From Salvator merianae (lineage: Eukaryota; Chordata; Lepidosauria; Squamata; Teiidae): a DNA stretch of 64,000 bases. Shown in pieces: positions 46,651-59,165 of this stretch. Made by a program: the position numbers and the translations under genes. The stretch is taken from positions 3,250,156-3,314,155 of the forward strand of contig QVOM02000057.1 of the NCBI GenBank assembly GCA_003586115.2, written 5' to 3'. The notes beneath the pieces were generated by a model. The model was not told the DNA's origin. It searched no databases and was given only the letters and a program-made list of their open reading frames with translations. The number at the start of each line of letters is the position of its first letter. The first letter of the stretch is position 1.

Positions 46651-46984
46651 AGCACCCTCCCCTCCCTTGGGTGAATCTGATACCAGCAGCTGGGCAATCT
46701 TGCCTTGGAATTAGGTCAGTGTCTGGATTTAAAGGGACAGAGAGGCCAGAAGCAGTAGGATGGTTCCCCCCCGACAGACCCACTGAAAACACAGGCAGGG
46801 TGGTGCTTCCAGTGGAAAATCTCTTATCCTGTGCAAACAACCGTTGCTTTGCTTTATTGAAACTCGCTGGCAAACACACGGTGCGCAAATTGTTCTCTCT
46901 CTGATAGGGGTGCAAAGCCTTTAGGATAAATGCAATAAAATCCACTTCTCACCAGCAGATCTCAGCCTTAAGACTACAAGAATC

Positions 46985-48850
46985 ATGACCAAATATTGCG
47001 CTAATGCCATCCTGGGAAGTTCTCACATTATAGCCCTTCTTTTGAAGGGTTTAGAAGTTGCTTTTCCTGATCTTACTACTTTTATTTATTTTATTTTATT
47101 TGCATGTTTATTGTATTTATTTTATTTGATCATGTCATTCGCTTTTAAAACAAAACAAAATTGTACTGGTCATAGACTGTAAATAAACTTTATATAATAA
47201 AACTGGGGAACCAAAAAACATTGCATCGTTTGATTGCTCTGTCAGTTTCTCTGCTTTATTCTCTCAGTATCTAAAAGATAAGTTGGATAAGTGCTTTAAA
47301 ACTTTTCATGTCAATGGAAAACAAGATCCATGCCCATGTTTGCCTAAATTCTGTATGCAGAAGGGTGAGATTCTGTCAACCCCCCACAGTCTACCGTGTC
47401 CTCAAAGTTCATAGAAGCCCCTCAGGGTTCATTCATGAGGATGTATTTGTTTTCTTTGAGTTTTTCTTGCCTCCTGTATCATGTCTTTATTTGTCTTTTC
47501 AGTGGCCTGGGCTGCCTTCTTTCAAACAGCATGGTTATTCTTTGCAGTTAGCAACAAACCCAAAAGAATTGTCTTAGCTACCACATTTTAGAAAAAGTTA
47601 GCCTGCACACTTCTCTCCATTCAGTCAAAGTGTACTGGGATCAGAGGGGATCTCCTCTTGGTCTCCTTTCCCTATCCCAAACTTTTGTCCTTACAATTCA
47701 GTACTAGCTTCACGGTGGAGAGGTCATGCAGCCAGGTCCATGGAAAAGGGAGGCAGGGGGCTGACATTTTCCTTCCTCTTTGGGCTATATAGAACTCCGG
47801 GGCATTCTGGGAAAAACAACATGGCAGCTTGAAGACCCATCACCCCACTGTGGAATGGCAGCAGTTAGGGTAGAGCAAGCATTAGTGACGCGCATTGGGT
47901 CCTGAGGAACTTTGCAAAGGAGTCAGGGGCTTACTCTAGTCACCTTTCTATAGCTTTTATGTCCACCAATGGGGTGTGAGTGCAGCTGGGAGCCCCGCCC
48001 TCCTCCAACAACTGGTCCGTGCCCAGGTGAAATCCAAAGAAAGGGCTTCTAGCTTCACTGGGACTGTTGGAAATGACCGCCTGGCACCTCAGCCACGGCC
48101 GGCCAACAGGGCATCCCTTCCCAGGGTCTGTCAGCACAAGAGCTAAGAGTACCCGCGAGCATTAATGCTGCCATTGTGGCGTGGCCAGTGAGCCGGTAAC
48201 CCATCCTTCTGATAAGTCGCCCGCGATCAGGTGTCTCTGCCGGCTGCCCGGCCAGACAATGGGTGCTGTCAGAAGGGCCGACTCAGGTGGCAGATTGGAG
48301 GCCCACTTGGCGCTCAGCGAGGCGAGGGCGGACAAGGGCCTTGTTGAATGAAAGCATTTCCAGCCTCCACGGTTGCCGCAGAAACGGAGGAGCGGCGAAA
48401 CCGGACTCTGGCCCGGCAGCTGGGACAAACAAGACCCGATTTGAAAAAACGACGACAACAACGTTATTGGATCTCCTTACCAGCCGGGAGTTTGTGGGAA
48501 GGAGAAACTTTGTCAGCATGAATGATGCAAGGGGACGGCGATGAATCATGCATGGGAGCACAACCCTTTCCCCTGCCTTGGTGGTGGCCCCATTGTTCTC
48601 ATGCATAAGTCACCCTGTCTCTTAGCTTCCTGGGCATACACGCACCCAGAGGCCAAAATTAGAGGGTGCCACGCCTCTGCAGGTGGCCCATGCCAAGGGA
48701 TGAAAACCAGGGTGTGGCATTGGCTACGGTCTCTAGTCATTGTACAAGCCAATCTAGCCAGGATTCCTCCGGCTAATGCGGAAAAAAAAGGCATTTTAAA
48801 GAACCAGTAGAAATGCTTAAGTTTAAAAGTACATTTTAGGATGTTATTTT
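46985..48850. other. Upstream of S100A1, nothing recognised
   Basis: AT-rich sequence with short frames only (46985-47220), then mixed-composition sequence without domains or clear repeats. Confidence 0.5.
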
Positions 48851-48854
48851 ATTA

Positions 48855-48920
48855 CTATGGGCTGCAGCTCAGTGGCCGAGTATCGGCTTTGCGTGCGGAA
48901 GGCCCCAGGTTCAGTCCCCT
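48855..48920 (+). mobile_element. tRNA-derived SINE head
   Basis: GCTGCAGCTCAGTGGCCGAG (A box) and CCAGGTTCAGTCCCC (B box) are separated by GCTTTGCGTGCGGAAGG, the common squamate tRNA-derived SINE arrangement. Confidence 0.8.
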
Positions 48921-49458
48921 TGCAGCTTCATTTTTAAATACAGAAGGTCCTGGGTTCGAATCCTCCATCTTCTGGGGAGAAGCCCATGACAAACGTATTT
49001 TTCTGAGCAAGAATCCAGCAACAAAAGGGCTCAGTTTTGTTGCGGAGCAGGGTTGTACAAAAATAATTTAAAAAAAACACTGTTGTATCGTTTTGCTGAG
49101 AAAATCTCCCAAGAAAATATAGCCCCATTTTCCAGGACGGTACCAACCCTTTGCCACTAGTGGGCAGTCTGTGCCGCTTTCTCTCTGCTGCTCCTCCCCC
49201 CCCACACACACACAGCACCCCCATGAAAATTTCAGCTGATTTTGCAAGACCCGAAGGCGTAAACCTGAGGCGTCCTCTGGGAACTGGGCTGCATTCCATC
49301 GCACTGAATTCCATCCACTGTGGTTTAGTATTACTCTGCAGCTTCCTGTCCCCAAACAATTGTGCAACTGTGCTGCAGCCTTGTGGAAGAGGGACTGTCA
49401 CTCCTCTAGAATGGAACAACATTCTGGAATGTGCAATTTCCACCCAGCCTTATGCACA

Positions 49459-49501
49459 GAAGGAAGGAAGGAAGGAAGGAAGGAAGGAAGGAAGGAAGGA
49501 A

Positions 49502-49563
<62 letters not shown>

Positions 49564-49564
49564 A
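49459..49564. repeat. (GGAA)n(GAAA)n microsatellite
   Basis: About 45 bases of GGAA change to about 60 bases of GAAA without interruption. Confidence 0.95.
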
Positions 49565-49619
49565 AACCTGAGATGGTTACTAGATTTCGCTGCCAGTCCA
49601 ACAAGTAAATAAGTGATAT

Positions 49620-49840
49620 CTTGTGGCTGCCCACACCTGGGTCTTCTCTGTGTTGGCACCTGCCCTTTGGAATGCTCTTTTCCTCTGAGATCCAGGCTGC
49701 ACCGGCGACTACAACTTTCAGGCACTTATTGAAGATATGGGCTTGAAAGGTTGTTTGCTCCATTGCAATTTCATTGTTTTCGAACTGCCTGGGGATCTTC
49801 AGTCAGGAAGCAGTATGAAGAGGTTTTAAATAAATCAATA
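49620..49840 (+). mobile_element. Dispersed LINE-like repeat (family A)
   Basis: GTCTTCTCTGTGTTGGCACC, GGAATGCTCTTTTCCTCTGA and CTTTCAGGCACTTATTGAAG match the family; it ends near AGAGGTTTTAAATAAATC. Confidence 0.55.
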
Positions 49841-51369
49841 GAATAAAATCCCTATCTAACAATGGAAGGAGATGTGTTTGGAGATGCTGAAATGCCCCCC
49901 AAGACAGGCAGTCAGTCTGGAGAGGAAATGCAGACCTCAGTGTTACAACCAGTCTCCCCATAACTAGAGAGCAGGGTCTTTAGCAGCCACGGAATGTTCC
50001 AAGATTCTAAAGAGAGGCTCTTGCCAACCTGCCAATCAGCAGGGAAAAACAGCCAATAGCACTGGGACTTCTGAAGTCAGGAGGAGGGTCCTGGCTTTGC
50101 CGCTGCTTGTCAATAATGCAGCAAATTGGATACAAACAGAATCCAGATATCCAAATGCTTCCTTGAGCTTACTGACAGTGAGTTGGCCAACCTTCTTAAA
50201 AGCCATTGTCGTATGGGACTGTCTGATCTAATTATTTCTGGCCGCCAAAGGCAGGGAGCGGAAGCAGAGATCTCCATTTGCAGTATAAGCTTTCTGGACA
50301 GGAATCACTTTTCAACAATACGGCATCTAGAATATCTTTCTTCCACAGAGTTTGATTTCAGGAGCTAAAAGGATGTTGCAATTGGAAACAATGAACTGTG
50401 AGTAACCTCAGCATCCAACAGATCCTCTCCTGATTTGTCACAGAAAATCTGTGATGTAGGCCTGCATTAGGAATCCTGCAAAATATACTGCATAACTGTA
50501 TTAGTAATTGCAAGCAATATCGTGGTCCCAAGCAGATAAACACAGGGGCCAGATTTCCAAAGGGAATTGAGGTTGCTGAATGAGACTTGGACCTTTAAAG
50601 AGATTTGTTTAGACGTCTTCCCAGAAGAATCAGGTCTGGACAAATGTTCCTCAACATCAGGGGACGCAAGAGCCGCTCTCTACATGCTCAGAAATCCTTT
50701 ACTGTTATGATTTGATACGGGCTGGACCAAGGCGGTGAAAGCAGTTCGAGGGCTGTCTGGATTTAGAGCCCCACAAGCCACTAATTACAACCTGTTAATT
50801 TATGGCTTCAGGAGTGCATTGCATAACCTAGTCATGTGGCAAAGCAAAGTTGCCATCTTTGAAGTGATTAATTGGAAGCTTAAACCAGTACTCGAGGTTG
50901 CTTTTTCCTCCCCTCTTCCCTCCTCATCGCCTTTCCTTTTATGACATGACTCAGAAGTCTTGAACCTTAGGACAGAAAACGTCTTAGTAGTATCTGGATC
51001 AAAGTTGTTTCGGGATGGAGCAGGGAGTTGAAGAGTGGGATTAAAATGTTATCAGTTTAATTAATTAATTAAAAACAGTTTAACTGCTTAACCCAGCCCC
51101 GTTAAATTGCTGGCATCGCATTTTACTATAAGCTTAAGGCGCTCTTGCTTTTATGCTGTTTTGAGCGCATTACTTTCACAGGGAAGAGGAGAAGGAAGCA
51201 GCCGTGACTAGAGGGTGAAGAGTGTGTCAGCTAGAAGGAAGCAAGAACAGGAATCGGAATAGGTAGAGCTAAAGGTAGCCGAGTCCCTAGAACGCTGCAT
51301 TTCTAAGCAAAGCTACATTATCCACACACTTCCTTGCAGCTCGGAAATATAGGTGTTAGCTAACTCAGG

Positions 51370-51570
51370 AGAAGAGGAAGAAGAAGAAGAAGAAGAACTT
51401 GGTTTTTATACCCTGCTTTTCTCGGCCGAAGCTGACTCAAAGCGGCTCACAAGGTTATTTTTCGCCCGAAGGCTTATATCTTTCTATCTTCCGCATCACA
51501 CAATGTGATGCTCCCTATTTATCTACTTGCAATTACTTGCTTTCGAACAGCTAGGTTGGCCAATGCTCAC
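51370..51570. mobile_element. Squamate SINE-like repeat (family C), copy 2
   Basis: It is nearly identical to 3882-4060, with the same (GAA)n lead and the phrases CTCGGCCGAAGCTGACTCAA and CACACAATGTGATGCTCCCT. Confidence 0.7.
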
Positions 51571-51697
51571 CGGCAGAGTATCTAGTTTGCCTGCACAAGA
51601 GCCTAGATCCAGTCTCCATCCTCTTCTCAGAAGGAGGTAACAGCAAGCTATTTTTGTATTATTGCCAAGACTGACCACGTGTCAGGCTTGTCTTTAG

Positions 51698-51775
51698 TGG
51701 CAGGGTTGTGGCTCAGCGGAACAGCATCTGTCCTGCCTGCTCACGGTTGGGTTCATCTCCTGGCACCTGCCCGGG
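51698..51775 (+). mobile_element. tRNA-derived SINE fragment
   Basis: TTGTGGCTCAGCGGAACAGC (A box) and GGTTGGGTTCATCTCC (B box) with the intervening leader are recognisable; the copy is diverged. Confidence 0.6.
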
Positions 51776-51854
51776 GAACAAGAAACGGCAAACGGCTTCT
51801 ACCTGGCTGCCAAGAAAAACTTCACTGATCAGATCATCAGATCAGAACTCGACT

Positions 51855-52400
51855 TAGGGCCCAGCTACACCTATGTTTTAATCCACCTTTGATCCACCTT
51901 CAGAATAAGAGAACACATCAGCCAAGTGAAGAGCTGAGAGTGGTTTTTTTTTGTTTGTTTCAGCATTATCTTACTCAGAAAATCCACCTTTAGGATTGAT
52001 GACATGGAAAGAAAATAAATTGTCACTTTGCTGGATTAGGTGTAGCTAGGGCCCTTAAATTTGCATTATCTAACTCAGAAAATCCACCTTTAGGATCGAT
52101 GACGTGGAAAGAAAATAAATTGTCACTTTGCCGGATTAGGTGTAGCTAGGGCCCTTAAATTTACATTATCTAACTCAGAAAATCCACCTTTAGGATCGAT
52201 GACATGGAAAGAAAATAACTTGTCACTTTGCTGGATTAGGTCTAGCTAGGGCCCTTAAATATCTAACTCAGAAAATCCACCTTTAGGATTGATGACGTGG
52301 AAAATAAATAAATTGTCACTTTGCTGGATTAGGTGTAGCTGGGCCCTTAAATATGTCTTTACCTGGATTAAGTGTAGCTAGGCCCTTAAGCATGTAGCTA
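51855..52400. mobile_element. hAT-like MITE with amplified right end
   Basis: It starts with TAGGGCCCAGCTACACCTA, and the matching inverted end is TAGGTGTAGCTAGGGCCC. The right half (from about CTAACTCAGAAAATCCACC to GGGCCCTTAAAT) occurs in tandem as 100-base units at 51961-52060, 52061-52160, 52161-52260 and a shorter one to about 52350, then decayed pieces. No transposase is present. A left half-copy lies at 17035-17205. Confidence 0.75.
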
Positions 52401-53469
52401 GGTCCATAAATTTGTCTTTACCTTGCCTAAATCTTATTTCAGCACTGGTAACGTGGAAACAGCCCAAAGTGTTTTTGAGGGGGACTAGATGAGAGTAGGA
52501 GAGGCTGGGCTAGCTAACAGAAAATCCTTGGGGGCTCCAACCTGCCTTGGACCCTTGCCAGATGAGTCAGCTGTTTACACTTGTTTCTCTCCCTGTACAA
52601 AGACAGACGCCCCATTCAGTGCTCAGGGCTGCAAACAGTGCTGATCCTTTTCCTGCCACCGATGGAGTCTTGTTTATGTCAGAACAGGAAAACTGCAATG
52701 GAAGAACTGGGCGATGCACAGGGACATGGGGGCGGGTAGTGGGTGGAGTTGTCTTTGAGTCTGAGAAACAAGAAAGCCACTGTCTTGAATCCAGGGCTGG
52801 ATTTAGAAGCAAGCCGATTCAAGACTTGAGGTAGAGAAAATGCGGACCATGAGATTTCTAAGGCACTGGAAAACCAATCTTTGATTGTCTCTTCACATCA
52901 CTTCCTATTTCTTTTTTTAAAAGTGACTAGAGTTTTTATTCTAGGTTTATATCCTGGATTGGGGACCTGCCATCTGCACAGTGGGGCAGACTACGGCAGG
53001 TCCCACTGGGATAAGGCCCAGGGCAGAAAGAGTCATGGTGTGATCACACAGGGTAAAAGGAGCAGCCCCGGGGCAAATCTGGGGCTGAGGGGACAAATGG
53101 AAATTTTTAAAAAACACTTTACTTTGTCCCAGACTCTCTGTTTGTTCGTCCCTTTTGCAGACGTGAAATAATCACTCTTGGGGCGATCAGGATGTTTGGG
53201 TCGGATGGGGTGGGAGACTATTCAACTCCTGAGCCAATCCTAGCCTGCTACGCTCCCAGGACGGTGGTGGCCAATGGGAGGCTGGAAACCTGAGACAGCA
53301 GTGGCCAATGGGAGACAAGCAAGGAAGGCAACGACATGAGGTACGGAAGGGAACAACGGGAGATAGGAGGTTTTATTTTTATATTGTGTGGCACACTTAT
53401 TTTTAGTGTGTCTGCAGATGAGACGCTTCTTGATAAAAGTAATACCCAAAATCTGCTCTGTGTGATCAC

Positions 53470-53660
53470 ACCCATAGAGTCATAGAACCATAGAGTTGGA
53501 ACTTGGAAGGGACCTCCAGGGTCATCTAGTCAAGCCCCCTGCTCAATGCAGGATACACTAAACCATCCCAGAAGATGGATGCCCAGTCTCTGCTTGAAGA
53601 CCTCCAGCGAAGGAGAGCTTACCATCTCCTTTGGCAACTTATTCCATTGACTGATCAATC
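53470..53660 (+). mobile_element. CR1 LINE fragment
   Basis: AGAGTCATAGAACCATAGAG, GAAGGGACCTCCAGGGTCATC and TAGTCAAGCCCCCTGC are a classic CR1 signature, followed by CAGTCTCTGCTTGAAGACCT. Confidence 0.85.
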
Positions 53661-54599
53661 CCCCTAAATCCCACTATAAACTATTGCAGGAAAACCTGAC
53701 AAATACAAAAATCCTGGAAGGGTCTCTACATTTCTGGTGGCTGCCGGTAATGCCAGGAAAAACATCGCTTCTTAATTTGAATATCTAGCAAGTCTGTATA
53801 GTATTGTATAGTATTTGCACAATGTATCCATTTTATCCGTTTTAGTTTTGTTTTTAAAGATTTCTAATAAAGTTATAAATGCAAAAATCATCGACAGAAG
53901 CCATTTTCTATTCCCTGCTGGATGGAAATCTCTCTAAATTTTGTTGACAACTCTCTATCCTATGCAGTTCTTTCCCAGAGTTTAGCAGCAACGCGTAAAA
54001 ACTGGATGTGTTAAATGTTTTATACCCAATCCTCTTCCTAGATTTCACATAGAACTGAGGCTGTGATCAAAATAAAACTCAACTGACCAGCAAACCTTTA
54101 GCAGATGTCTTGTTCACCCACAGACACCTTGAAAAACCTCAAAGCTTTATTCAAGCAGGGTTGAAATCCAAAATGCATGGAAGAAGTATCACTGAGCACC
54201 CACAAAAGTGCTTTGTCTGTGCCATCAGAGTCACTGCAAGAGATGGGTGTCCCTTAATCAAAAATTGGGGAAAATCTAGAATAGCCCTTCCTCTAAAACT
54301 GCTTTCCTCTCCCACTAAGGGTATTCAGAACAGCATACAGTATAATCACAAAACCATAAACAGCGGTGCAATTAAAGAATGAGTTATCTCAATAAATGGG
54401 ATCCAGCAGGGAGTTCCACAGATTCATCTGGTTCTGTCTGAGGAAATGACACATCCTTTGCTCTTTTGCAGCAATGTGGAATGCTAAGATCTCAGCCTTC
54501 ATCTTCCTGATCTCTGATCAGGAGTCTTGAATGCCCTTTCTCCTGGGGATTTCACTAGATGACCTCAAAATCCTAGTATTACCCGTGGCGGTGGTTGGG

Positions 54600-54918
54600 T
54601 ACCATTGGGTCGGGGACGAATTCTGGATGACTGCATAGGCACCCTATGCAGTTTTCTTGCCAGAGATACAGAAGTGGTTTGCCATTGCTTACTTCTGCAG
54701 AGAGAGTGGGGATCGAACCAGTGACTCTCCGCTCTTTGAGCGCTTTTCTCCACCACTGAGCTACAACCGCTCCCAGACGCCATGGGCACCTCTATGCAGT
54801 TTTCTTGGCAGTGATACAGAAGTGGTTTGCCATTGCCTTCTTCTGGGGAGAGGCTGGGGATCGAACTGGCAACCCTCTGCTTTCCAAGAACTTTGCTGAG
54901 CTATGACCACTCCATGGG
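54600..54918 (-). mobile_element. Two tandem tRNA-derived SINE copies, antisense
   Basis: TGCAGTTTTCTTGCCAGAGA (about 54647) and GCAGTTTTCTTGGCAGTGA (about 54797) begin two copies that run through GGATCGAAC and a CACTGAGCTACAACCGCTCC or GCTGAGCTATGACCACTCC end, which is the antisense A-box region. They share more than 100 bases in direct tandem. Confidence 0.75.
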
Positions 54919-54960
54919 CCCCTCTATTTATCAGACATGATAATCTCCCATAATAAAAGC

Positions 54961-55012
54961 CCTCCTTCTCCTTCTCCTCCTCCTTCTCCTTCTCCTTCTC
55001 CTTCTCCTTCTC
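54961..55012. repeat. (CTTCTC)n pyrimidine repeat
   Basis: About 52 bases of CTTCTC/CTC triplets; the frame on the minus strand is a run of lysine/glutamate and is an artefact. Confidence 0.9.
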
Positions 55013-55209
55013 CACATTTCCAGTCTTCTCCCCAGTTTTGCGGGACAAGATACAACTGCTGTGTCTTATTTTTCCACCCTCAGAAAAGGCTGCCTCTACC
55101 CTGATCCCCCTGTGTTGGAAACAGGTACCCAATCTTTGGGGGCAGTTTAGGGGAAAGAAAGCCATCCCCAGCGAAACACCCTCTTTCTTGTCCCCTGAAA
55201 CGAAATTAC

Positions 55210-55560
55210 TTACTTAAAAGGCGCCGGGAGAGCGTGTGGCAAGCAGCTGGTCTTGGGGCCGGGGGAGAACAGGCATGCTTAAGTTCTTTGCCTAGTAGTC
55301 TTAGGGCTGGAGTCCGCCCCCCCCACGCCCCCCGGAACCTCCCCAACCTAAGGGACCAATGGAAAGGCCTGGGCGACTTGGACAGACAGACAGGAGCCTG
55401 TTTGTTTTGCCTCTGCAAGCTGGCCGGAGCAGAGGAGACGTGGGTCGAACAAAGGGGGTTTGTTGTGCGCTCCGTCTTCCAGCAGCAGCCAGGTTATCAT
55501 CACGGCCCCTGCTCTGCATTCTGCCTCTTAGAAACCAGGGTGAAGCCCAGCAAACAAAAA
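55210..55560 (-). promoter_or_regulatory. GC-rich segment with a minus-strand donor
   Basis: The sequence is moderately CpG-rich, and on the minus strand CCTTTTAA|GTAAGTAAT (exon end about 55214) matches a donor. It could be a noncoding first exon, but no partner exon is recognised to the left. Confidence 0.3.
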
Positions 55561-55794
55561 CGCCCAATATAGCGATTGGCCGTGGAGAAGAGGTTCGGCT
55601 AAGAAGAACCCCACCAGTTAGTTCTGGGTCGGTCTACAGGATAACCAAGGACGGGTTTTGTTGTGACCTTTTATATATTTGGTTATTAAACCGTTGTATG
55701 TGTCTAGTCAGCTTTCTATATGCCTCTTAAAAATCTGGGACCAGGGGAAGAAAAAGAGAATGGTTCTCAGATGCTCCAACTGCAAAGTTTGATT

Positions 55795-56182
55795 AGAATC
55801 AGGCCTTCCTTCCTTCTCTTTCTTCTTCTTCTCTTCCTTCTCCTTCCTTCTTCCTCCTGTCCTTCCTTTCTTCTTCCTTCCTTCCTTCTTCCTTCCCCCT
55901 TCCTTCTTCCTTTCTTCCATCCTTCCTTCTGTCTTTCTTTCTCCTTCCTTCCTTCCTTATCTTCCTTCTTCTGCTCCTTCTCTTCCTTCTTCTTTTCATC
56001 CTTCTTTCTCTTCCTTCCTTTTCTTCTTTCCCCTCCTGCTTCTCCTTCTCTTCTTCCTTCCTTCCTTCTCTTCTTTCTATTTATTCTTTTTCTTCCTTCC
56101 TTCTCTTCCTTCTCTTTCTTCTTCTCCTTCTTGTCTTTTCTTCCTCCTCCTCCTCTTCTTCTTCTCTTCCTTCCTTTCTTTG
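55795..56182. repeat. Long polypyrimidine tract
   Basis: About 390 bases of CTTCC/CTTT/CTTC on the plus strand, nearly pure pyrimidine. Leucine/serine/phenylalanine-rich frames here are artefacts. Confidence 0.9.
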
Positions 56183-57570
56183 TTCCTTGGTCATGACTCC
56201 CTGGTACCTAATAACAACAAACCCAGGAATATATATATTGGGATTGCCATGGATATGTGAGCCAATCCCCATATAGTCGTCAAAACATTGTGGTTTCTAA
56301 ACCATGCCTAGGGGCATCTCGTTTCAAATGACAGACCAATCTTCTAAGTCTGTCTCAAGAGTTATGTGGTCTCATTTGCCAACAATCCCCCTGGACAACT
56401 CCTACAGAAACAGTCTGGGTTTCTTTGGATGACACCGAACAGTGGCTGATCCCTCTTCGGAAACCCAATGATTAGCTGAGTCCTGAGGGCTTCAAAGAAA
56501 GACCCCAGACCCCTACATGCTGGTCCTGAAGCCTTCTAGCCTGCCTTGCACTGGCCAGCTTTGATTTGTGCAGTATGTTCTGTGATTGTTTTTACGGTGG
56601 ATCTAAAGAATTGGGGAGACTTTGTGAGAGTTTTTGGAGGGCGGACGCACGGGTGCCGAGGAGAGAAACAGCATTTCTAGAGCTTTTGAAACTGGGGAGC
56701 AGTGAATAGCAACATCAAAAAACATGGGGGAATGGATAGAGAGGATATTTTAATATATTTCCCCCTCTTCTTGCCTGAATTCTGCATCTTTGTACTGCCA
56801 CGCCTCTAGTTTCTGTGAGAACTGAGGGAAGAAAAGGGAGGTTTCACAGAGATTTTGGGAGGGAAAAAAAAAAAAGGAGCGTTCAGAAGCTTCTGGGCTT
56901 ACAAGAAAGCACTTCAAGAGCGACGTTGTTGCTGGTACATGTTGAACCGGGCCTCAGTACGGCCAAGGCAGTTGGCAGAGCGCCGGGCATTTAGCTCCCC
57001 GAGCCAAGAACAGAAACGGCCTTTCTGTCAGCATTTTTGTCTCCTCACATCACTGAATAAAACTGCAGCCCTCATCCTTGAAAAGCTTCTTTTCTCTTTG
57101 GATAAAGCCCTCAGCGTGGATCCTGTAGGCTGACTGCATATAAAGTTTTGTACTTGTATTGTATCTTGTGGAATGTACATTAATAATTTCTCTCTCTCTT
57201 ATATATATATATATATAAAGGTGACAGAGAAAAAACAGTTTAAGCATTATTGCTGCTAGCCTAGCCTCTCATCTCGCTTTCTATATCATTCTTTTTGCGC
57301 CTTTAATGGGTGGCTAGCGATAGCAACGCAGCTGGTGCTAGGGTTGAAATATAAGAGCAGCTTTCAGCTTAAGTTTTGCAACTATGAGGGGATAAAACAG
57401 CCCGCGCCTTGGAGCCGCACCTACCTACATGTCTGGCAAAGTATATACACTGTTGGCTCTCTAGAGACTTTAGGGAGCCAACCAAGTGTGCAAAATTCAA
57501 GAGAAAGTGGGAGGGGGCTTGGCTGGCTCCTGGAAATCCCCAGGAGGCTGATCTTGCAGACTGCTTGACA

Positions 57571-57747
57571 GACACGCAGGTAAGTCAGGGTTTATTGTTT
57601 CAGATTGAGCATGTACCTCGCCAGACACGCAGGTAAGTCGGGGTTTATTGTTTCAGACTGAGTATGTACCTCGCCAGACATGCAGGTAAGTCAGGGTTTA
57701 TTGTTTCAGATTGAGTATGTACCTCGCCAGACACGCAGGTATGTCGG
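57571..57747 (+). repeat. 53-bp tandem repeat with splice-like junctions
   Basis: Three complete units (57571-57623, 57624-57676, 57677-57729) plus a partial fourth. Each unit has CGCAGGTAAGT, a consensus 5' splice site (a single T-for-C difference, TGCAGGTAAGT, in the third), and TTTATTGTTTCAG, a consensus acceptor. Inverse-complement material of the same unit is present at about 57420-57455 (TACCTACATGTCTGGCAAAG). Confidence 0.85.
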
Positions 57748-58599
57748 GGCTTGCTGCTTGTGTCTAGGAGGACACAGCAAGAGGTAATTGCAGGATTTTG
57801 TTTATATGTTGCGTTGCCTCTTGCTGTCTGTGAAGTAGGTGTGGCTGAGAGACAGAGATGGTCCCAGGGTCCTCCAGAGTGGTTTCATGGCTGAGTGGGG
57901 ATTCGAACAGGGACCCTTAGGTTCTAGTCTGGCGCTCTAGCCGCACCACTAAACTATAGCCTGAGACCTTCTGGTGAACGGCGGGATAAAAATGTTTGGA
58001 AGTGATAAACAAATCAATAAACATGATCGCAATGAGGGATGGGTCCTTCTCCCCTTCTTTGCCCCTGCCCTGATCTGGACTGTTTCACCAGAAGACAGAT
58101 TTTCTAAGGATATCTGAGCGAAATCTCCTACGTTCAGATCCAGAGGTGCAATTCACTGACATCATATCCTTCCCCCTTCACATGCTCGCTAGCTCCCCCT
58201 TTCGTTTCATCTGGTGAATTACTGCACAGTATCCCAATTCCCCAGGGATTACTCATTGGAGATAGAAAGGAGCCCCGAACTGGTCTGTTCTTGCTCACCG
58301 GAAATATCTTATCCACCCGCCGCAAAGGCATGGAGCTAAACTGGCTGGACGCATCTGAGCGGCAGAAAGAAATTAGCATACAAATGAATGAAAGAGGAAT
58401 GCGCGTGGAGGGGTGAAAACCGGCCGAGCTTGTGCTGTACGCATTCCCAGAACCACGTGTTACCTGGACGTGTTGGGGCTCAGCTTGGGAGATCAGAGAA
58501 GGATTTGAAGTGGGGGGAATCTTGGCTGGTGTTGTGACAAGCAAAAAGGAACGGAACGGAAGGGAAAGGAAGCGAGCCGCGTGTTCTGCGTAGTATTTT

Positions 58600-58880
58600 C
58601 ACCCAGAAGGTCATTGGTCTATGGAATTTGTGGCCCACAAGAGGTGGTGACAGCAACCAGCCTGGATGGCTTTAAGAAAGGGTTAGACAAATACCTGGAG
58701 GACAGGTGTATCGATGGCTACTAGCTACTGCTTTCAGGATGAAGAGCCAGGCAGGATGCCTCTAAGGGCCATTTGCAGGGAGTGGAGAGCAGGTGAAGGT
58801 TCTGCCTTCGTCTTCTGCTTGAGATGCCCGGAAGCAATTGGTGTGCCGCTGGGTGAGACAGGATGCTGGACTAGATGGGC
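58600..58880 (-). mobile_element. Dispersed repeat (family B), ending at an undetermined base
   Basis: CACCCAGAAGGTCATTGGTC through GATGCTGGACTAGATGGGC is family B. The element is cut at the N at 58881, after which the expected continuation does not appear. Confidence 0.75.
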
Positions 58881-58881
58881 N
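58881..58881. other. Undetermined base N, probable assembly join
   Basis: The only N in the window. The family B repeat on its left normally continues with CATGGCCTGATCCAGC, which is absent to the right. Confidence 0.7.
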
Positions 58882-59165
58882 TTGATCTGCACTTGATCAT
58901 GCAAGTCAGCTTCCAGGCTGCAATTTTCTTGATCACAGCTAGTAGGTTTCAAGTGAGCATCAGGTGGGTTTCGGTAGGTTTCAAGTCAGCTGGGGCTGTA
59001 TGCAGGAGCTAATGCTCCGTTCTAGCGAGTGTCCTGGAACGTTCCATTTTCTGAGTGTGAACAGGCCCAATAAAACAATAATGGTTCATAATCATAGTAC
59101 TTTTAAAAGAAAACATTATTTTGTGCTTCAGATTTCATGTAATAAATTCCTCCTCTTCTTCTCAG

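Noticed and set aside
48855..48920. A functional tRNA gene
   Set aside because: It has A- and B-box-like words, but no cloverleaf acceptor stem; it matches a SINE head.
47000..58000. S100A13 or another S100 gene upstream of S100A1
   Set aside because: No EF-hand frame was found in this interval. Only repeats and noncoding sequence are present.
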